Positions 8,953 through 17,912 of a stretch of 64,000 nt of DNA are shown here, piece after piece. The stretch comes from Curtobacterium sp. VKM Ac-1393 (GTDB lineage Bacteria; Actinomycetota; Actinomycetes; Actinomycetales; Microbacteriaceae), in NCBI RefSeq assembly GCF_015350995.1, contig NZ_JADKRW010000005.1, positions 335,293 through 399,292 of the forward strand. The letters are read 5' to 3'. The notes under the pieces are model-generated. The model was not told the DNA's origin, did no database searches, and saw only the letters and a program-made list of their open reading frames with translations. Both the position numbers and the translations under genes were made by a program. Position 1 is the first letter of the stretch. The number at the start of each line of letters is the position of its first letter.

Positions 8953-9639
8953 TCAGCGCAGCAGCACCCCGGGGGCGAGCTCGACCGGGGCGTCCAACCC
9001 GAGGTCCACGACCACCGGCGCCGTCGACGGCAGGCGGTCCCCCGTCGGGAACCACCGCCGGTCCGGCGACACCAGGATGACGAGGCCGTCGACGTCACCG
9101 ACCGCGGCGAAGCCCTCGACGGGCGGGTTGGCGTAGGCCTCGAGCCCGGCGTGGCGCAGCGTCTCGACGGCCCCGAGGACGTCCGGGACGGCGATGCCGA
9201 CCTCGCTGACCGAGACGAGCGGAACGGCGCCGGCGCGCGCGGGGGCGGGTGCGGGTGCGGCGGACGTGGACGCGGCGAGGTCGCGCCGCTCGATCAGCTC
9301 GAGCAGCTGCCGGTCCGGACCCTCGAAGTACACCGATCGCGAGTTCCAGTTCGGCGGCCCGTCGAACTCGTCACGGCCGTCGGCGTCGACCAGCACCGTC
9401 GCGACCCCGGCGATCCACGCCACAGCGTCGTCGAACGTGCCCGTCGGGATCGTGATCGCGAGGTGGAGCGCGCCGGTCATCTCCGGCAGGTCCCGGAACA
9501 CGAGCCGCGTCAACCCCACGTGCACCTCGACCGATTCGTCGGCGCGGTCGACGGGGCAGCCGAGCCGCTCCCAGAACCGAGCGGTGTCGTCGAGCGAGCG
9601 GGTGGCGAGCTGTACCTGGCGGATGTCCATGTCCACCAC
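8953..9639 (-). CDS. VOC (glyoxalase/bleomycin-resistance) superfamily protein, two-domain
   Basis: 228 residues. The N-terminal half (DIRQVQLATRSLDDTARFWE, then GALHLAITIPTGTFDDAVAWI and SVYFEGPDRQLLELIERRD) is a full VOC unit with beta-alpha-beta-beta-beta pattern. After an Ala/Pro linker a second, shorter unit follows (SEVGIAVPDVLGAVETLRHAG ... GLVILVSPDRRWFP). VOC proteins bind a metal and act as lyases, dioxygenases or drug-binding proteins; the substrate cannot be assigned. GTG 9639 has GAGGGG 5 nt upstream; ATG 9630 is the alternative. It is divergent from lipB. Confidence 0.8.
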   Translation of the reverse strand: MVDMDIRQVQLATRSLDDTARFWERLGCPVDRADESVEVHVGLTRLVFRDLPEMTGALHLAITIPTGTFDDAVAWIAGVATVLVDADGRDEFDGPPNWNSRSVYFEGPDRQLLELIERRDLAASTSAAPAPAPARAGAVPLVSVSEVGIAVPDVLGAVETLRHAGLEAYANPPVEGFAAVGDVDGLVILVSPDRRWFPTGDRLPSTAPVVVDLGLDAPVELAPGVLLR

Positions 9640-9680
9640 CCGAACCCCTCAACCTCGGTTGAGGTCAAGCCGATCGGTTG

Positions 9681-9710
9681 TTGTACTCCGTCCAGAAACA
9701 GTCGTAGGCT
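9681..9710 (+). promoter_or_regulatory. lipB promoter (TTGTAC-N18-TAGGCT), leaderless
   Basis: -35 TTGTAC at 9681-9686 and -10 TAGGCT at 9705-9710 are separated by 18 nt. The lipB ATG starts 8 nt after the -10 box, so the transcript should begin at or within a base or two of the start codon. Confidence 0.6.
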
Positions 9711-9717
9711 CGCTCGC

Positions 9718-10428
9718 ATGCCGGAACTCGAGATCGTGCGGCCCGCCGGGCTGCTCGACTACGCCGAAGGACTCGCGCTGCAGCGGGACCTCCACGCCGA
9801 CGTCGTCGCCGGCCGCTCCCCCGGGGCCCTGGTGCTGTGCGAGCACCCGTCCGTGTACACCGCCGGCCGTCGCACCGAGCCGTCCGACCTGCCGACGAAC
9901 GGCGCGCCGGTGGTCCAGGTCGACCGCGGCGGGCGCATCACCTGGCACGGCCCCGGGCAGCTCGTGGCCTACCCGATCGTCCGGCTGGCCGCGCCGATCG
10001 ACGTCGTCGCGTGGGTGCGGGACCTCGAACAGGTCATCATCGACGCAGCAGCAGCGGTCCGCGTGGACGCACGACGCATCGACGGGCGCAGCGGAGCCTG
10101 GACGACCGGACGCAGGCCGGCAGGCACGCCCGCCGCCAAGGTCGGCGCCATCGGCCTGCACGTCGCCGAGGGCGTGACGACCCACGGCATCGCGATCAAC
10201 TGCGACAACGCGCTCGACGCCTACGCCGCGATCGTGCCGTGCGGCATCGCCGACGCGGGCGTGACCACGTTGACCGCCGCCGCAGGTCACGCCGTCACGG
10301 TCGACGACCTCGCCGACACCGTGGTCGACCGCATCCGCGCCGCCGAGCACGGCATGCGGACCGGCCGCCGGATCAGCAGCGCCGCAGCCCCCAGCACAGC
10401 GCCCGCACGACAGGAGACCCTCGTATGA
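9718..10428 (+). CDS. lipB: Octanoyl-(acyl-carrier protein):protein N-octanoyltransferase LipB
   Basis: 236 residues, starting [19 protein letters not shown]. Family motifs: [27 protein letters not shown], the active-site lysine in AKVGAIGLH and the active-site cysteine in [13 protein letters not shown]. LipB moves octanoyl from ACP to lipoyl domains of 2-oxoacid dehydrogenases and the glycine cleavage H protein; LipA then inserts sulfur. The stop overlaps the lipA start (ATGA), so the two are translationally coupled. The C-terminal ~20 residues are Ala/Pro/Ser-rich and probably disordered. Confidence 0.95.
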   Translation: MPELEIVRPAGLLDYAEGLALQRDLHADVVAGRSPGALVLCEHPSVYTAGRRTEPSDLPTNGAPVVQVDRGGRITWHGPGQLVAYPIVRLAAPIDVVAWVRDLEQVIIDAAAAVRVDARRIDGRSGAWTTGRRPAGTPAAKVGAIGLHVAEGVTTHGIAINCDNALDAYAAIVPCGIADAGVTTLTAAAGHAVTVDDLADTVVDRIRAAEHGMRTGRRISSAAAPSTAPARQETLV

Positions 10429-11408
10429 CCCTCGCCCCCGAAGGCCGCCGGATGCTCCGCGTCGAGGCCCGCAACGCCGAGACCCCGATCGAGACGAAGC
10501 CGGGGTGGATCAAGACCCGCGCCACCCAGGGTCCGGAGTTCCGCGAGCTGTCCGCCCTCGTGAAGGACAAGCAGCTGCACACCGTCTGCCAGGAGGCCGG
10601 CTGCCCGAACATCTTCGAGTGCTGGGAAGACCGCGAGGCCACGTTCCTGATCGGCGGCTCGCAGTGCACCCGTCGGTGCGACTTCTGCCAGATCGACACC
10701 GGCAAGCCCGAGCCACTCGATCGTGACGAGCCCCGCCGCGTCGCCGACTCGGTCGCCGAGATGGGGCTCAAGTACGCCACGGTGACCGGTGTCGCCCGCG
10801 ATGACCTGCCCGACGGCGGCTCCTGGCTCTACGCCGAGACCATCCGCCAGATCCACGAGCACTCCCCCGGCACCGGGGTCGAGATTCTGGTGCCTGACTT
10901 CAACGGCCGCCCGGACCAGCTCGGCCGGGTCTTCGACGCGCGCCCCGAGGTCTTCGCCCACAACGTCGAGACCGTCCCCCGGATCTTCAAGCGCATCCGA
11001 CCGGCGTTCACGTTCGAGCGCTCTCTCGACGTCATCACGCAGGGCCGCGACGCCGGGCTCGTCACGAAGTCGAACCTGATCCTCGGGATGGGCGAGGAGC
11101 GCGTCGAGATCGAGGACGCCCTGCAGCGCCTGCGCGACGCCGGCACCGACATCATCACGTTGACGCAGTACCTCCGTCCGTCCGCCCGGCACCTGCCGGT
11201 GGCGCGCTGGGTCACGCCGGAGGAGTTCGTCGCGCTGCGCGAGGTCGCCGAGGAGATGGGCTTCGCCGGGGTGCTCGCCGGACCGTTGGTCCGGTCGTCG
11301 TACCGCGCCGGACGCCTGTGGGCACGCGCCACGGTCGCGCGCGGCGGCTCGGTTCCCGAGCACCTGTCGCACCTGCTGGACGCGGCGCCGGGTCGCCAGG
11401 CGGTCTGA
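10425..11408 (+). CDS. lipA: Lipoyl synthase LipA
   Basis: 327 residues. It has both cysteine sets of lipoyl synthases: Cys55/60/66 ([12 protein letters not shown]) for the auxiliary sacrificial [4Fe-4S] cluster, and Cys81/85/88 (CTRRCDFC) for the radical-SAM cluster. The C-terminal VRSSYRAG serine ligand is also present. The enzyme inserts two sulfur atoms into protein-bound octanoyl groups using S-adenosylmethionine. It follows lipB with an ATGA overlap; CAGGAG lies upstream as a ribosome-binding site. A palindromic terminator follows 33 bp past the stop. Confidence 0.97.
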   Translation: MTLAPEGRRMLRVEARNAETPIETKPGWIKTRATQGPEFRELSALVKDKQLHTVCQEAGCPNIFECWEDREATFLIGGSQCTRRCDFCQIDTGKPEPLDRDEPRRVADSVAEMGLKYATVTGVARDDLPDGGSWLYAETIRQIHEHSPGTGVEILVPDFNGRPDQLGRVFDARPEVFAHNVETVPRIFKRIRPAFTFERSLDVITQGRDAGLVTKSNLILGMGEERVEIEDALQRLRDAGTDIITLTQYLRPSARHLPVARWVTPEEFVALREVAEEMGFAGVLAGPLVRSSYRAGRLWARATVARGGSVPEHLSHLLDAAPGRQAV

Positions 11409-11441
11409 AGCCCCTGACCCCGCGGCACTGGTCGCGACCAC

Positions 11442-11491
11442 GGACGGACGGGAGGCACGGTGCCAGCTGGCACCGTGCCTCCCGTCCGTCC
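11442..11491. terminator. Palindromic bidirectional terminator (type B core)
   Basis: 50-bp perfect inverted repeat with arms GGACGGACGGGAGG and core CACGGTGCCAGCTGGCACCG, between convergent lipA and a small membrane-protein gene. The arms match the type A palindromes but the core differs; the same core recurs at 13881. A TGGTCGCGACCA palindrome lies just upstream (11429-11440). Confidence 0.85.
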
Positions 11492-11518
11492 ATCCGCCCG
11501 TTCAGGGCGACGCGATCG

Positions 11519-11677
11519 CTACGCGCGACCGCGGATGCTCCTGAGGAGCCAGCCGATGACGGCCAGGATGATGAGGACGATCCCGACCCACAGCAGGAAC
11601 TTCAGGGCACCGACGAAGATGCCGCTGAAGAGCAGGACGAGGCCGACGATGATCGCGATGATCAGGAGTGCTGGCAT
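11519..11677 (-). CDS. Small hydrophobic membrane protein, 52 aa
   Basis: The minus-strand reading frame gives a 52-residue peptide starting MPALLIIAIIVGLVLLFSGI. It has two hydrophobic stretches (~3-26 and ~27-44) separated by a Lys, and ends in LRSIRGRA. A good ribosome-binding site (AAGGAG, 8 nt before the ATG) supports translation. It resembles the small two-span membrane proteins common in actinobacteria, but no function can be assigned. It lies between lipA (convergent) and ftsY (same strand). Confidence 0.7.
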   Translation of the reverse strand: MPALLIIAIIVGLVLLFSGIFVGALKFLLWVGIVLIILAVIGWLLRSIRGRA

Positions 11678-11737
11678 TGGAGGGGCTCCTTCCGATGTAC
11701 CTGGACGATCCCTGTACTGCGGAGACGGTACCCGGAA

Positions 11738-12607
11738 TCAGCCGACGAGGTTCTGCACGAACACGTGCGGGGTGAAACCCGTGAGGTCGTTGATGCCCTC
11801 GCCCTGCCCGATGAGCTTGATCGGGATGCCGGTCTTCTCCTGCACGCTGAGCACGAACCCGGCCTTCGCGGAGCCGTCGAGCTTCGTGATGACGAGACCG
11901 GTCACCCCGGCGCCCTCGATGAACGCCTGCGCCTGGGCCAGCCCGTTCTGCCCGGTCGTGGCGTCGAGGACGAGCAGGACCTCGCTGATCTCGGTCTGCT
12001 TCTCGACGACGCGCTTGATCTTCGTCAGCTCGTCCATCAGACCCGCCTTGGTGTGCAGACGGCCGGCCGTGTCGATGACCACGATCTCGGTGTTGTCGCG
12101 GATCGCCTTCTCGACGGTCTGGTACGCCACCGACGCCGGGTCCTGTCCGGGCTGCGAGGGGCGGACGACGTCGACACCGGCGCGCTCCGCCCAGGTCGCG
12201 ACCTGCTCGACCGCGGCGGCACGGAAGGTGTCGGCCGCACCGACGAGGACCGTGCGGTCGTAGGTCTTCAGGAACTTGGCGAACTTGCCGATGGTCGTGG
12301 TCTTGCCGACACCGTTCACGCCGACGACGAGCACGACGGCGGGTCGCGCGCTGAGCTTCAGGGTGGTGTCGAGCTTCGACAGCCGTTCTTCGAGCACCTC
12401 GCGCAGCATGCGCTGCAGGTCGGCCGGGTCGGTCGTGCCGTACCGGTCGACGCGAGCGTGCAGGTCGTCGATGATCGCCTCGGAGACGTCGGGGCCGAAG
12501 TCAGCGCCGATCAGGGCGGTCTCGAGCTCCTCCCACGTGGTCTCGTCGATCGTCTTGCGCTGGAAGAGGCCGCGCAGCCGTGAGGACAGTGACCAGGAAC
12601 TCGCCAT
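11738..12607 (-). CDS. ftsY: Signal recognition particle receptor FtsY
   Basis: 289 residues, starting MASSWSLSSRLRGLFQRK. The NG GTPase core has P-loop GVNGVGKTTTIGKF (~96-109), DTAGRLHTKAGLMDEL, LDATTGQNGLAQA and TKLDGSAKAGFVLS. The long acidic N-terminal A domain of E. coli FtsY is absent, so membrane contact probably relies on the basic amphipathic start. It pairs with Ffh (6.5-8.1 kb) for co-translational targeting. A TAAGCT -10 box 6 nt before the ATG (complement 12614-12619) suggests a leaderless transcript. Confidence 0.96.
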   Translation of the reverse strand: MASSWSLSSRLRGLFQRKTIDETTWEELETALIGADFGPDVSEAIIDDLHARVDRYGTTDPADLQRMLREVLEERLSKLDTTLKLSARPAVVLVVGVNGVGKTTTIGKFAKFLKTYDRTVLVGAADTFRAAAVEQVATWAERAGVDVVRPSQPGQDPASVAYQTVEKAIRDNTEIVVIDTAGRLHTKAGLMDELTKIKRVVEKQTEISEVLLVLDATTGQNGLAQAQAFIEGAGVTGLVITKLDGSAKAGFVLSVQEKTGIPIKLIGQGEGINDLTGFTPHVFVQNLVG

Positions 12608-12613
12608 GTTCCC

Positions 12614-12619
12614 AGCTTA
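12614..12619 (-). promoter_or_regulatory. -10 box TAAGCT of ftsY
   Basis: Minus-strand TAAGCT followed by GGGAAC and the ftsY ATG; the 6-nt spacing implies a leaderless mRNA. Confidence 0.5.
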
Positions 12620-12660
12620 GAGCGCGGCGCATGTCCGTCCGTCCCTGTACGATCTGACAC

Positions 12661-12825
12661 ACGAAGGGGAGTATTCCTCCTCGGTGACCCCGTCAGTACG
12701 GCCCGGATCGACCCGGGACCCGGGGCGCCGGTCGTGCAGCACCGGCTCCGGTGCGACACGGCGGAAGAGACCTTCAGGCCTCGGCGTACCCCCATTCCTG
12801 TGGAACGCCCTATCTGAAGGAAACC
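12661..12825 (+). promoter_or_regulatory. yybP-ykoY family Mn2+ riboswitch and expression platform upstream of terC
   Basis: The 5' strand has GAAGGGGAGTATTCC and the 3' strand has GGAAGAGACCTTC, 95 nt apart. GAAGG (12663-12667) pairs with CCTTC (12771-12775) as helix P1. GGGGAGTA near the start and AGACC next to the closing helix are the conserved nucleotides of the yybP-ykoY class, which senses Mn2+. The intervening bases form GC-rich hairpins (CCCGGATCGACCCGGG-like, GCACCGGCTCCGGTGC). The class usually precedes TerC-, MntP- or YkoY-type transporter genes, and a terC gene starts 50 nt downstream. A possible -10 box TACGAT lies at 12648. About 50 nt between aptamer and start codon form the expression platform. 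Confidence 0.8.
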
Positions 12826-13854
12826 GTGGACGTCCCACTCTTCGTCTGGCTCCTCACCATCGCCGGCATCCTGGCCCTGTTGGTGTTCGACTTCTACTCG
12901 CACGTGCGCACCCCGCACGTGCCGCACATCCGCGAATCCGCGTTCTGGTCCGTGTTCTACATCGGACTCGCGATCCTGTTCGGGTTCGGCATCCTGGTCT
13001 TCGGCGGCGGACAGGCCGGCGGCGAGTACTTCGCCGGATGGCTCACCGAGAAGGCGTTGTCGGTCGACAACCTGTTCGTCTTCCTCATCATCATGACGAG
13101 CTTCGCGGTGCCGAAGGAGTTCCAGCAGAAGGTCCTGCTCGTCGGCGTCGCGATCGCCCTCGTCGCCCGCGGCGTGTTCATCGCCCTCGGCGTCACGATC
13201 ATCGAGAACTTCTCGTGGGTGTTCTACCTGTTCGGCGCGCTGCTGTTCTGGCTCGCGTGGTCGCAGGCCCGCAGCGGCAACGACCACAGTGGTGACGAGG
13301 GCGACTCCCGCCTGATCCGGATCCTCAAGCGCATCATCCCGACCTCGGACCACTACGACGGCGACCGCATGACCACCAAGGTCGACGGCAAGCGCCTGTT
13401 CACCCCGATGCTGCTCGTCATGGTCGCCATCGGTCTGACCGACGTACTGTTCGCGCTCGACTCGATCCCGGCGATCTTCGGGCTCACGCAGGACGCCTTC
13501 ATCGTGTTCACCGCGAACGCGTTCTCGCTGCTCGGGCTGCGGCAGCTGTACTTCCTGATCGCCGGGCTGCTCGAGCGCCTGATCTACCTCGGCCAGGGCC
13601 TCGCGGTCATCCTCGGCTTCATCGGTGTGAAGCTCGTCTTCCACGCCATGCACGTCAACGAGCTGCCGTTCATCAACGGCGGCGAGCACATCGAGTGGGC
13701 GCCGGAGATCCCGATCTGGTTCTCGCTCGGGTTCATCCTGCTGACGATCGCCGTGGCGACGACCGCGTCGCTCATCGTGTCCAAGAAGCGCCAGGAGCGC
13801 GGGCTCACCCCGACGGGCGAGCCGACGGAGTCGGTCGAGGCCGACGCGAAGTAA
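12826..13854 (+). CDS. TerC family integral membrane protein (probable Mn2+-linked metal exporter)
   Basis: 342 residues from GTG 12826 (AAGGAAACC upstream). There are about nine hydrophobic spans. Family signatures include LTEKALSVDNLFVFLIIM and DVLFALDSIPAIFGLTQD, with the paired acidic/Asp residues in the membrane. TerC-family proteins (Alx, YkoY, MeeY/F) export Mn2+ or help metallate exoenzymes. The Mn2+ riboswitch in the leader strongly supports a manganese role here. The C-terminal tail is charged (TPTGEPTESVEADAK). A type B palindromic terminator follows 26 bp after the stop. Confidence 0.9.
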   Translation: MDVPLFVWLLTIAGILALLVFDFYSHVRTPHVPHIRESAFWSVFYIGLAILFGFGILVFGGGQAGGEYFAGWLTEKALSVDNLFVFLIIMTSFAVPKEFQQKVLLVGVAIALVARGVFIALGVTIIENFSWVFYLFGALLFWLAWSQARSGNDHSGDEGDSRLIRILKRIIPTSDHYDGDRMTTKVDGKRLFTPMLLVMVAIGLTDVLFALDSIPAIFGLTQDAFIVFTANAFSLLGLRQLYFLIAGLLERLIYLGQGLAVILGFIGVKLVFHAMHVNELPFINGGEHIEWAPEIPIWFSLGFILLTIAVATTASLIVSKKRQERGLTPTGEPTESVEADAK

Positions 13855-13880
13855 GCGTCACGCCCTGGACGGGCGTCGAC

Positions 13881-13926
13881 ACGGACGGGAGGCACGGTGC
13901 CAGCTGGCACCGTGCCTCCCGTCCGT
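13881..13926. terminator. Palindromic bidirectional terminator (type B core)
   Basis: 46-bp perfect inverted repeat with the same GTGCCAGCTGGCAC core as the copy at 11442. It sits downstream of terC, which is convergent with smc. TGGTCGCGACCA follows at 13930-13941. Confidence 0.85.
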
Positions 13927-13950
13927 CCGTGGTCGCGACCAGTGCCGCGC

Positions 13951-14022
13951 GCCGGGTTTCGGCCTGAGCGACACTCTGCGCGCTCCGGAGCGCGTGAGCT
14001 GTCGCTCAGCGCGAAACTCGGC
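13951..14022. repeat. Imperfect 72-bp inverted repeat near the smc 3' end
   Basis: The left arm (GCCGGGTTTCGG, then CCTGAGCGACA) and right arm (TGTCGCTCAGCG, then CGAAACTCGGC) are imperfect reverse complements of about 35 bp around a GCGCGCTCCGGAGCGCG centre. The GTCGCTC / GAGCGAC core also appears in the intergenic repeat near 33.6 kb. It could be the smc-side terminator or a second dispersed repeat family. Confidence 0.6.
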
Positions 14023-14043
14023 AGGCCGGCTGCGCTCGGCCGG

Positions 14044-17000
14044 TCACGCGACCGCGTCGGCCGGCTCGCGCTTCTGCACCCGCTGCCCGACGACGGCGGA
14101 CACGCCGTCCTGCCGCATCGACACCCCGTACAGGGCGTCCGCGATCTCCATCGTGCGCTTCTGGTGCGTGATGACGATGAGCTGCGACGACTCGCGGAGC
14201 CGCTCGAAGACCGTCAGCAGGCGGCCGAGGTTCGCGTCGTCGAGCGCAGCCTCGACCTCGTCCATGATGTAGAACGGCGAGGGCCGTGCCGTGAAGATCG
14301 CAACGAGGAGCGCCACCGCAGCCAGGGACCGCTCGCCACCGGACAGCAGCGTCAGACGGTCGATCTTCTTGCCGGCGGGCTTCACCTGCACGTCGATCCC
14401 GGTACCGAGCAGGTCGGCGGGGTTCGTCAGGTTGATCGACCCCGAGCCGCCCGGGAACAGGATCGGGAAGATGACGTCGAAGGCGTCCTTGGTGTCGTTG
14501 AACGCCGACTCGAAGATCGTCTGCATCTTCGTGTCGAGTTCGTCGATGATCGTCATCAGGTCGGTGCGGGTCTTCTGCAGGTCCTCGAGCTGTTCGGCGA
14601 GGAACGCGTGCCGCTGTTCCAGGGCCTGGAACTCCTCGAGCGCGAGCGGGTTCACCTTGCCGAGCCGACCGAGGTCACGTTCGGCGGCCTGCAGGCGGCG
14701 CTCCTGCTCGGCGCGGACGTACGGCACGGTCTCGACGTCGGCGGGGTCGACCTCGTCGGTGACGTCGAACTCGGGCAGCGCGGGGCCGCCGGGCAAGGTC
14801 GAGTCAGCGTCGACGAGCGCCACGGTGTCGTCGTCGGGGGTGGTGTCGAAGTCGGCGTCGCTGGCGTCCGGCGCGACGTCGACGTCCTCGTCCGCGTCGT
14901 CCGCGTCGGACGCGTCGTCCGCTGCTGCAGCCGCCGCAGCAGCGCGCTCGGCCTCCCGGTGCTTCCGCGCCAGCACCCGCGGGTCCACCAACACGTCCAC
15001 CGGCACGGGCACGGTCGGCCCGTACTCGGCGACGAGCACGGCCTCGGTCAGCCCGAGGTCGCTCAGCGCCCGGTCGAGGACGCCCGACACGTGCAGCTTC
15101 TTCTCGTAGATCTCCATCTCGAGCGAGTGCACGCCGTCGGTGATGGTCTGCAGCCGGTCGCGGAGCTCGCGCTCCTCGTTCCGGATCGCCTGCAGCTCGG
15201 TGTTCCGCTTCGACCGTTCGGACTCCTCGGTCGCGAGCTGGACGCGCGCCCCGGCGAGGGACCGGTCGACGGCGCCGAGCACGCCCGGCAGGTCGGCGAG
15301 CACGGCCTCGGCGGTCTCGATCTGCCCGCGACGGATCACCGCGCGACGGGCGGCTTCCTCGGCCGCCGCGCGCTCGGCCTCGAGCTGGCGTTCGAGCTGG
15401 TCGGCACGGTGTCGTTCGGCGCGGACGCGCTCACGGACGGTCTGCACCTGGATGCGCTGTTCGACCTCGGCGGCGCGTGCGGCCTCGAGCGCGTCCTGCA
15501 GCCCAGGGCGCTCGGAAGCGTCGACGACGGGCCGCTCCTGCTCGGTGAACGCCCGGTGGACCGCCTCGGCGTCCGCCAGGGCGGCGTCGACGGCCTCGAC
15601 GGCCCCGTCGGTCTCGGCGAGGGCGGCGCGCAGACGCTCCACCTCGGCCGCCGCGTTCTCGGCCTTCGCGCGGGTCGAGGCGCTGGTCCGGTCGTACTCG
15701 GCGGTCGCCTTCGCGTGCGCGCGGGACGCAGCGTCGGCCTCGTCCGCACGGCGGCGCGCGTCCTCGGCGGCGGTGCGTGCTGCCTGGAGGCCCGTGGCTG
15801 CGTCCTCGGCGTCCGTCGCGATCGCGTCGCGTCGGGTCACGGCGTCGTCGCGTTCCGCGACCAGCTCGATCCGCGAGGTCACGCGCTCCCCACCGCCGGT
15901 GACGCGGACGGCCCGCACGAGGTCACCGGACCGCGTGACGACCGTCGCCTGCGGGGCGGCGGCGAGCACTGCCTCCAGGTCGAGCGTGTCGGCGTCCTCG
16001 TTCGCGTTCTCGTTCTCGTTCTCTGGGGTGTCCGCGATCAGCGTGTTCCGCAGGATCGCGGCGAGGGCGGGCGGACCCTGCACGACGTCGAGCGCACGAC
16101 GGACGCCCGCGGGCAACCGGTCGGGCAGGTCCGTGGGGGCGTCCTGTGCGTCGGCGACGACGACGTCGATACGGCCGATGTCCTCGGACCTGGCGTGCGC
16201 GACCGCGTCGAGCGCGACCGACCGGTCGTCGGCGAGGACGGCGTCGGCCAGGCCGTCGAGGGCGATCGCGACGGCTCCCTCGAACCCGGGCGTCACCGTG
16301 AGCGCGTCGGCGAGACGGCCGACGATGCCCGCGCGTCCGGCGTCGATGAGCGCCTGCGAGCCGTCGCGGACGTCGATCGACATGCCGAGCGCCGCGACCC
16401 GGGCGTCGAGGGCGTCCCGCTCGCGCTCGAGGCCGTGCAGCCGGTCGCGCTGTTCGTCACGGGCGGCCTGCGCTGCCTCCAGCTGCTCACGGGCGGCGGC
16501 GAGCGTGGCGGCGAGGGCTTCGTCGTCGACGCCCTCGGACGGATCGGTGCCGAGCTCGGCGAGGGCGGCCGCTGCACGTTCGGCGCGCTCGCCCGCCTCG
16601 GCCAGCGCGCGCTCGCGACGTTCGCGGTCCGCCACCGCCGAGCCGCGCTTCGACCGGGCCACGTCGACGGCGTTGGCCAGCCGCTGCGCCTCGAGGTCGT
16701 GCTGCGAGACCCGGGCGGCCTGCGCGGCGATGCGTTCGTCGAGGGCGTCGAGCGCGTCACGGGCGGTCTGCACCGCGCGGGCGGCCTCGGCGGAACCGCC
16801 CTGCATCGCGTCGGCGCGGGCGGCGAGCCGATCCGCCTCGGCACGGACTCCGGCCACCCGCTCCGGGGTGATCGAGGGGCCCTGCTGCGGGGCGTCGGCC
16901 TGTTGCGCCAGGAACATCAGCCGCTGGTTCGCCAGGCTGGACAGCCCGCGCAGGCGCTCCTGCACGCTCTCCAGGCGGTGCACCACGGTCCGGGCGCGGT

Positions 17001-17844
17001 CGACGTCGTCGCCGACCATGCTCTGCTCGACGTGCTGCTGGCGCACACGGGTCTGGTCGAGGCGTTCGGTCAGGACGATGCGCTCCGACTTGCGACCGGC
17101 CTCGACCTCTTGGTGGTCGTGCAGTTCGCGGCGCAACCGGACGACGTCGTCCGCCAGGATGCGGGCCTTGGCGTCCCGCGCGACTGCGGCGACGGACTGG
17201 GCCTTGCGCGCGACCTCGGCCTGGCGGCCGAGGGGCTTCAGCTGGCGACGGATCTCGCCCGCGAGGTCGGACAAGCGGGTCAGGTTCGTCTGCATCGCGT
17301 CGAGCTTGCGGAGGGTCTTCTCCTTGCGGCGACGGTGCTTCAGGATGCCGGCGGCTTCCTCGATGAAGCCACGCCGGTCCTCCGGGGTGGCGTGCAGCAC
17401 CTTGTCGAGCTGCCCCTGCCCGACGATCACGTGCATCTCGCGGCCGAGGCCGGTGTCGCTCAGGAGCTCCTGCACGTCGAGCAGCCGGCAGTTCTCGCCG
17501 TTGATGGCGTACTCGCTGCCACCGTTCCGGAACAGGGTGCGTGCGATCGTCACCTCGGAGTAGTCGATCGGCAGCAACCCGTCGGAGTTGTCGATCGTCA
17601 GGAGCACCTGGGCGCGCCCGAGCGGTCCGCGGGTCGAGGTGCCCGCGAAGATGACGTCCTCCATCTTGCCGCCGCGCAGGGTCTTCGCGCCCTGCTCCCC
17701 CATCACCCAGGCGAGGGCGTCGACGACGTTGGACTTGCCGGAGCCGTTCGGGCCGACGATGCACGTGACGCCCGGCTCGAACGCGAACGTCGTCGGCTGC
17801 GCGAAGGACTTGAACCCCTTGATGGTCAGGCTCTTCAAGTACAT
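14044..17844 (-). CDS. smc: Chromosome segregation ATPase SMC
   Basis: 1266 residues from ATG 17844 (MYLKSLTIKGFKSFAQ; GGAG 7 nt upstream; a GTG at 17865 is the alternative). The N-terminal head has Walker A GPNGSGKSNVVDALAWVMG. Long coiled coils flank a hinge (~500-680; GFEGAVAIALDGLADAVLAD). The C-terminal head has the signature LLSGGERSLAAVALLVAIF and Walker B PFYIMDEVEAALDD. SMC compacts and segregates the chromosome with ScpAB. It is longer than the usual ~1180-1200 residues because of an Asp/Ala-rich insert at ~955-1040 (ADDASDADDADEDVDVAPD) and an ENENENANED stretch in the hinge region (~605). It lies downstream of rnc and mutM in the same direction. Confidence 0.96.
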   Translation of the reverse strand: MYLKSLTIKGFKSFAQPTTFAFEPGVTCIVGPNGSGKSNVVDALAWVMGEQGAKTLRGGKMEDVIFAGTSTRGPLGRAQVLLTIDNSDGLLPIDYSEVTIARTLFRNGGSEYAINGENCRLLDVQELLSDTGLGREMHVIVGQGQLDKVLHATPEDRRGFIEEAAGILKHRRRKEKTLRKLDAMQTNLTRLSDLAGEIRRQLKPLGRQAEVARKAQSVAAVARDAKARILADDVVRLRRELHDHQEVEAGRKSERIVLTERLDQTRVRQQHVEQSMVGDDVDRARTVVHRLESVQERLRGLSSLANQRLMFLAQQADAPQQGPSITPERVAGVRAEADRLAARADAMQGGSAEAARAVQTARDALDALDERIAAQAARVSQHDLEAQRLANAVDVARSKRGSAVADRERRERALAEAGERAERAAAALAELGTDPSEGVDDEALAATLAAAREQLEAAQAARDEQRDRLHGLERERDALDARVAALGMSIDVRDGSQALIDAGRAGIVGRLADALTVTPGFEGAVAIALDGLADAVLADDRSVALDAVAHARSEDIGRIDVVVADAQDAPTDLPDRLPAGVRRALDVVQGPPALAAILRNTLIADTPENENENANEDADTLDLEAVLAAAPQATVVTRSGDLVRAVRVTGGGERVTSRIELVAERDDAVTRRDAIATDAEDAATGLQAARTAAEDARRRADEADAASRAHAKATAEYDRTSASTRAKAENAAAEVERLRAALAETDGAVEAVDAALADAEAVHRAFTEQERPVVDASERPGLQDALEAARAAEVEQRIQVQTVRERVRAERHRADQLERQLEAERAAAEEAARRAVIRRGQIETAEAVLADLPGVLGAVDRSLAGARVQLATEESERSKRNTELQAIRNEERELRDRLQTITDGVHSLEMEIYEKKLHVSGVLDRALSDLGLTEAVLVAEYGPTVPVPVDVLVDPRVLARKHREAERAAAAAAAADDASDADDADEDVDVAPDASDADFDTTPDDDTVALVDADSTLPGGPALPEFDVTDEVDPADVETVPYVRAEQERRLQAAERDLGRLGKVNPLALEEFQALEQRHAFLAEQLEDLQKTRTDLMTIIDELDTKMQTIFESAFNDTKDAFDVIFPILFPGGSGSINLTNPADLLGTGIDVQVKPAGKKIDRLTLLSGGERSLAAVALLVAIFTARPSPFYIMDEVEAALDDANLGRLLTVFERLRESSQLIVITHQKRTMEIADALYGVSMRQDGVSAVVGQRVQKREPADAVA

Positions 17845-17912
17845 GCGGTCTCCGGGTGTGCTCACGCGTGCTGCGGCGGGGCCGCTGCTGGGCTGTGCTG
17901 CTGGGCGTCAGG

